The translations under genes and the position numbers were made by a program. From the NCBI GenBank assembly GCA_028456385.1, contig JALNQF010000034.1:1-64000 (forward strand): a stretch of 64,000 bases of DNA. Reading direction: 5' to 3'. Each line of letters begins with the position of its first letter. Position 1 is the first letter of the stretch. The notes under the pieces are model-generated. The model saw only the letters and a program-made list of their open reading frames with translations, was not told the origin of the DNA and did not search any database. Source of the DNA: Ophiosphaerella korrae (taxonomy: Eukaryota; Ascomycota; Dothideomycetes; Pleosporales; Phaeosphaeriaceae). Shown here one piece after another: positions 59,828 through 64,000 of this stretch.

Positions 59828-61194
59828 ATGGCTGACGCCGCCGTCGAGAACCCGTCCAACACTGTTCCACCGCACAAGAAGCAGCTTCCTTCGTCGATAC
59901 CAAACTTTGACACTCTCGAAGGCTTCTCAACAGACGGCAGCGACGACTACTCTACTTTCAAGAAGCTGCAACGGCAGCTAGAGTGCGTTACCGTGCCCTT
60001 GCACCCCGTGGCTATGGGTCGATGACTAACCGGCCTAGGTACATCCATCTCCAAGAGGAGTATATCAAAGATGAGCAACGGAGCCTGAAGCGAGAGTTGG
60101 TAAGAGCGCAAGAGGAGATCAAGCGGATCCAGAGCGTGCCGTTGGTCATAGGGCAATTTATGGAGGCCATCGACCAAAAGTAAGCACATCCCAAACACGG
60201 CGCTTCTGCTGCTAACAAACACAGCACCGGTATCGTACAGTCCTCCACTGGCTCCAACTATGTCGTCCGTATCCTTTCCACCCTTGACCGCGAACTCCTC
60301 AAGCCGTCGTCGTCCGTTGCCCTTCACCGTCACTCGAATGCCCTCGTTGACATTCTGCCACCCGAGGCTGACTCGTCAATTGCCATGCTTGGGCAGGATG
60401 AGAAGCCTGATGTGACGTATGCCGATGTGGGAGGCCTAGATATGCAGAAGCAAGAGATCCGAGAAGCCGTTGAGTTGCCCCTCACACACTTCGACCTTTA
60501 CAAGCAGATTGGTATCGACCCACCGCGTGGTGTTTTGCTGTACGGCCCCCCAGGAACAGGAAAGACAATGTTGGTCAAGGCTGTAGCAAACAGCACAACA
60601 GCATCATTCATTCGGGTAGTCGGCTCTGAGTTTGTGCAGAAATACCTTGGTGAGGGGCCGCGTATGGTTCGTGATGTCTTCCGGATGGCGCGCGAGAACT
60701 CGCCCTCTATCATTTTCATCGATGAAATCGACGCTATTGCCACGAAGCGTTTTGATGCGCAAACCGGTGCCGATCGAGAAGTTCAACGTATTCTTCTCGA
60801 GCTCCTCAACCAGATGGACGGTTTCGACCAGACATCGAACGTCAAGGTCATCATGGCCACCAACCGTGCCGATACCCTCGACCCCGCTCTTCTCCGACCC
60901 GGTCGTTTAGACAGGAAGATTGAATTCCCATCATTACGAGACCGCCGCGAGCGACGCCTTATCTTCTCTACAATCGCTGGCAAGATGAGCCTGTCACCTG
61001 AGGTAGATTTGGACAGCTTGATTGTGCGAAACGACCCACTGTCAGGCGCAGTCATCGCGGCCGTTATGCAAGAAGCAGGTCTGAGGGCGGTGCGTAAGAA
61101 CAGATACAACATCATCCAAGCAGATCTCGAGGAGGCATACACAAGTCAAGTCAAGGGGACTGCCGAGGCGGACAAGTTTGATTTTTACAAGTAA
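59828..61194 (+). CDS. RPT3: 26S proteasome regulatory ATPase RPT3
   Basis: AAA+ subunit of the 19S base ring that unfolds ubiquitinated substrates. Exons 59828-59982, 60039-60179 and 60225-61194; introns 56 and 45 bp (donors GTGCGT and GTAAGC); 421 residues, the usual size. N-terminal coiled coil about 43-85 ([20 protein letters not shown]), then the OB-fold segment ([19 protein letters not shown]), then the AAA domain with [20 protein letters not shown], Walker A GPPGTGKT (about 206-213), Walker B IIFIDEID (about 261-268), the [17 protein letters not shown] sensor/arginine-finger region and a small helical lid. The chain ends DFYK, an HbYX motif (F-Y-K) that docks into the 20S alpha ring, a feature of RPT2, RPT3 and RPT5. 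The sequence [19 protein letters not shown] points to RPT3 among the six. Confidence 0.96.
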
Positions 61195-62155
61195 ACACGT
61201 CGCTAGGCGGGTGGAAGAGCAAAGTGGAGTACGAGAGATTGGTATTGTACACTACACATATAGACTTGGCCTATCAAACACGATGGTATGTCTGGAAACA
61301 TGATGGCCATGTGCAATGCGTGAAACCCTTGAGATCATTCTTATATATTTCAATTTCGTTGATTCAAGCATAATGATGCCAGTCTTTGTGAGTGAATATG
61401 TTTACATCCAGCATCCATCATCGTGACGGTAACCCCAATAATGCAAAAAAAAATAAATGACATGATCGCCACCTCCACAGTACTAAATCCCAGTCAGCAC
61501 ACACAGACACACAGACACACACACACACACATGCATATCCACATAGTTATAATATATATATCTATTTCCACCTACACTATCTACTCCCTCACCTTGCTCC
61601 CCATCCCTCACCAAACCACCAACAAATTACCACACCCCACCATTCACTATCCTACAAGAAAGGTACCACGTCCCACACGCCTAAAACGCAAGAAGCACAA
61701 TAGCACAGGCCACCCAAAAAAAAAGAGAAAATAAGAGTTCTTAAAAAAAATAAAAAAAATACAACAACCTGAGAACCGTCCATCACGACTTTCATCCATC
61801 CAAATAATCCCCATCCATAGCACCGCCCCCCAATTGCCATCCCGTGAAGCAAGTTGTATTGCACCACGATAAAGAAGAAAAGTACAACGTGATGGATAGA
61901 GTGTGTGAGGCGGCCAGATGACGCGGGTGACAAAGGGAAAGTGACAGAGAGGTTAGGAGAAAGAAGAATTGGACTGGCAAGCACCGGGTCACCGTTGTGA
62001 TGTTTGGGGCTTCATGGTATCATGCATTTCGCGACGCAATGGAGACAAAAGAAAGCTAGGTTGTTGATTTGGTTGGCATGCAGGTTTTGGCGGGAGGAGG
62101 GGGTTGAAGGGGCCCCCGGGAGATATTTTGTTGAGGGTGGGGTAGGTAGGACCGT
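61195..62155. other. Intergenic between convergent genes
   Basis: Downstream flanks of RPT3 (plus) and the PIP kinase gene (minus). Contains a CA microsatellite (61497-61530) and A-rich stretches (about 61718-61765). No gene seen. Confidence 0.55.
61497..61530. repeat. CA dinucleotide repeat
   Basis: Imperfect (CA)n with CAGA interruptions, ending in seven or more perfect CA units. Confidence 0.85.
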
Positions 62156-64000
62156 TCACCTCACGTGGATTGTCGTTTCCAATGGTGTACGTGGGAGTTC
62201 CTTGTCTCTTGGTGGGCTTCTCCCCATCTGCTCCTTCGGTGGCGTTGGTGGGCCTGAGTGCCGATGCGTGTAGACATCGTCTTTCGGTGGTGTGGGCGGT
62301 CGTCCTTCACTAGCGGCTGTGCCAAAGTCTTTGGGTGGCGTTGGCGGTGGGTGTACGTGGTTCCCATCTCTTGTGCGTGACCTGGATCGCGAGGGGAGTT
62401 CGAGATGGGCTTCACGTAGTGGTACCGCTGATGGAGAGAGGTAGTTGTTGCCATCTGATGTGCTGCGATTGCTTCGTCCACCTACACTGGACGACTCGCC
62501 AGCTTCCTCTACGACGGGGAGTGTGGTTCCAATCTCTCCTCGTTCCGCAGACGGACTGCGCATTGCCTTTAGGTCGCGGCTAGGAATGTCGTCCTCGCTG
62601 TGGCCGCGCTGTCTCGACCGTTCTGCTTGTATTTCGGCTTTTTCCAGCACACGGTCAGTCGAGTGCCGTTGCGACGCACTATTGTTGATCCCTGAGATGA
62701 CCGGGTCGCTTTCTGCGTGGGCGGCTTCGTCTCGTTTCTCGCGCTCTGCAGCCTCCTTTGTTTTTGTGACACTACTGATGAACTTTACAAAGCGGTCGCC
62801 GTATCGTTCCGGAGGAATGGCAGATATTTGTGATTCAGTATTTGCTAGACCTTTGATGAAGTGTTCCATGCGTTTGATGAGAGAGTACTAAAGTTGTCAG
62901 CGTCTAGAGTGTACCATTGGATGATCTTGAAACTTACATGTGTGAGGCAATCAATAATACCCAGATAATAAATCTCCTCTGCAGGGGTATCATCCTCATG
63001 CGTGGCCCGGAAGCCACCGTCGTCAGCGTAAAAATAGAAATTACGCTTTGGGTCTTGAAGCTCGTCTGGCATCTTACTTGATGTTTGTTCCATTGGTACT
63101 GGTTTCTGTGTTTTGACCATCTGCCGCAATTCTCTCGCCTTCCGCGAAGCCTCGAGCTTCGAAGGCGTTCTCACAAGCATATTGGGCTGCGGGTCCTCTG
63201 CAGCCTCGCCACCGGGTTGGAAAACTTTCAGTGTCTTGTCGCGTAGATTCTCCTCGTTGCCTTTCTCCAGGTCGTGAATACCAATGAGGAGCGAGTAATC
63301 CATAATGTGTAGGCGTTGCAGTAGCTTTACATCCTTTTGCATTTGCTCAACGAACATCTTCTTTTTTGATGGCCCGAACTCCAAATGTAGATCTCTTCGC
63401 AACCAGTTCAGATCCTTTAGTGTTGCGCGGGGATTCGTCTCCAGGTCCTCCTCCTTGAAATCTCGCCCAATGGTAGAACCTTTTAGATCAAACGTACGAT
63501 GGATATCTCGATGCGGTGGAAACAGATTGTTCATGACGACGAAATGGATCTTACGTCCATAGGGTATCTTTACACGATGTAGGCCGTAAAACTGGGAAAG
63601 AAGCGTATTCGGGTTCTCCTGAACGTGGTTGTAGTAATCCTTCAGAATTTTGCGAAGGAACTTGTGTTCAGCATGGTGTATGGTCTTGATGATGTATTTG
63701 TAATCTCGGGAGAAATAAAAGAAACTGCCACTCTTGCCTGGTGAACCAAGCTCGGAAAGGATGTACTTGCTTGTTAGTGATACGAGATAGTCGGCGGGAT
63801 CCAGTTTGAAAGTGGAGCGAAGATGACGGAAGACCCAAGGGGCATAGTCTTTGAACTTGAAGTCATACTTAGCCGACGGCGTGAGCTCATTACCGGTACT
63901 ACAAGATGATTAGCAATAAGCAGAGACGAAACAACATAGATCACGCAGACTCTACAAAGCTAAACTCCAACAGATATTTGAAGAGATGAGGAAACCCGGG
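62156..64000 (-). CDS. MSS4: Phosphatidylinositol-4-phosphate 5-kinase (MSS4-like), N-terminal part outside window
   Basis: Makes PI(4,5)P2 at the plasma membrane. Partial: the gene enters from the right edge. Exons: 62887-62156 (last), 63898-62938, and probably 64000-63951 with a 52 bp intron before 63898 (weak GTCTGC donor, so that exon is less sure). Intron 62937-62888 is 50 bp and gives [15 protein letters not shown]. Kinase features in order: [38 protein letters not shown] (glycine-rich loop and catalytic lysine region), [20 protein letters not shown], then KGSTIGR (the DLKGS motif), [14 protein letters not shown] and the activation-loop end [20 protein letters not shown]. The C-terminal tail (about 200 residues) is disordered with three PPTPPK motifs. 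N-terminal regulatory part not visible. Confidence 0.93.

Overview
The window is nuclear DNA of a filamentous ascomycete. The evidence is mostly 45-63 bp GT-AG introns with CTAAC/CTAAT-like branch sites, fungus-specific families (POM152, BCK1-type MAPKKK, SPX-RING, PhiA-like cell-wall protein, secreted tyrosinase), gene-dense housekeeping blocks, and AT-rich gene-poor islands holding a decayed gene. A dothideomycete, perhaps Pleosporales, is my best guess; it rests on gene content and not on a phylogeny.

Layout. 1-4147 has no supportable gene and carries long poly-C/poly-G tracts. 4148-5512 is a very GC-rich classical tyrosine phosphatase. 5996-12210 (minus) holds MON1, a membrane-anchored methyltransferase-like protein and a six-exon MFSD5/molybdate-type transporter. 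13228-14874 is a decayed FAD-linked (berberine-bridge type) oxidoreductase with TAG-only nonsense mutations, as expected from RIP. 15456-19245 encodes the most striking protein: a 1228-residue fusion of 2H phosphoesterase, endonuclease/exonuclease/phosphatase, poly(A)-polymerase-type nucleotidyltransferase and MJ1316 domains, with the catalytic residues I can identify retained. An F-box-like orphan, a ThuA-like protein, POM152 and a UCH-type deubiquitinase follow. 27966-30890 is an AT-rich gene-free island.

The right half is mainly conserved genes: histone H1 (six exons, two of them micro-exons), an orphan acidic protein, pyruvate decarboxylase (with a GC-AG intron), the cell-wall-integrity MAPKKK BCK1, a secreted tyrosinase, the JJJ1 co-chaperone, an SPX-RING ubiquitin ligase, PhiA-like protein, the SWI1 ARID subunit of SWI/SNF, proteasomal ATPase RPT3 and a PIP5-kinase (MSS4) running off the right edge.

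There is no operon or biosynthetic cluster. Shared themes are membrane/vacuole traffic (MON1, MSS4), cell wall and surface (BCK1, tyrosinase, PhiA-like), ubiquitin-proteasome (UCH, SPX-RING, RPT3) and chromatin (H1, SWI1). Divergent pairs with shared promoter regions are POM152/UCH, PDC/BCK1, JJJ1/SPX-RING and SWI1/RPT3. Exon boundaries were derived by hand from splice signals, reading-frame continuity and remembered family motifs; all joined coding lengths are multiples of three. No tRNA, rRNA, CRISPR array or intact transposon was seen.
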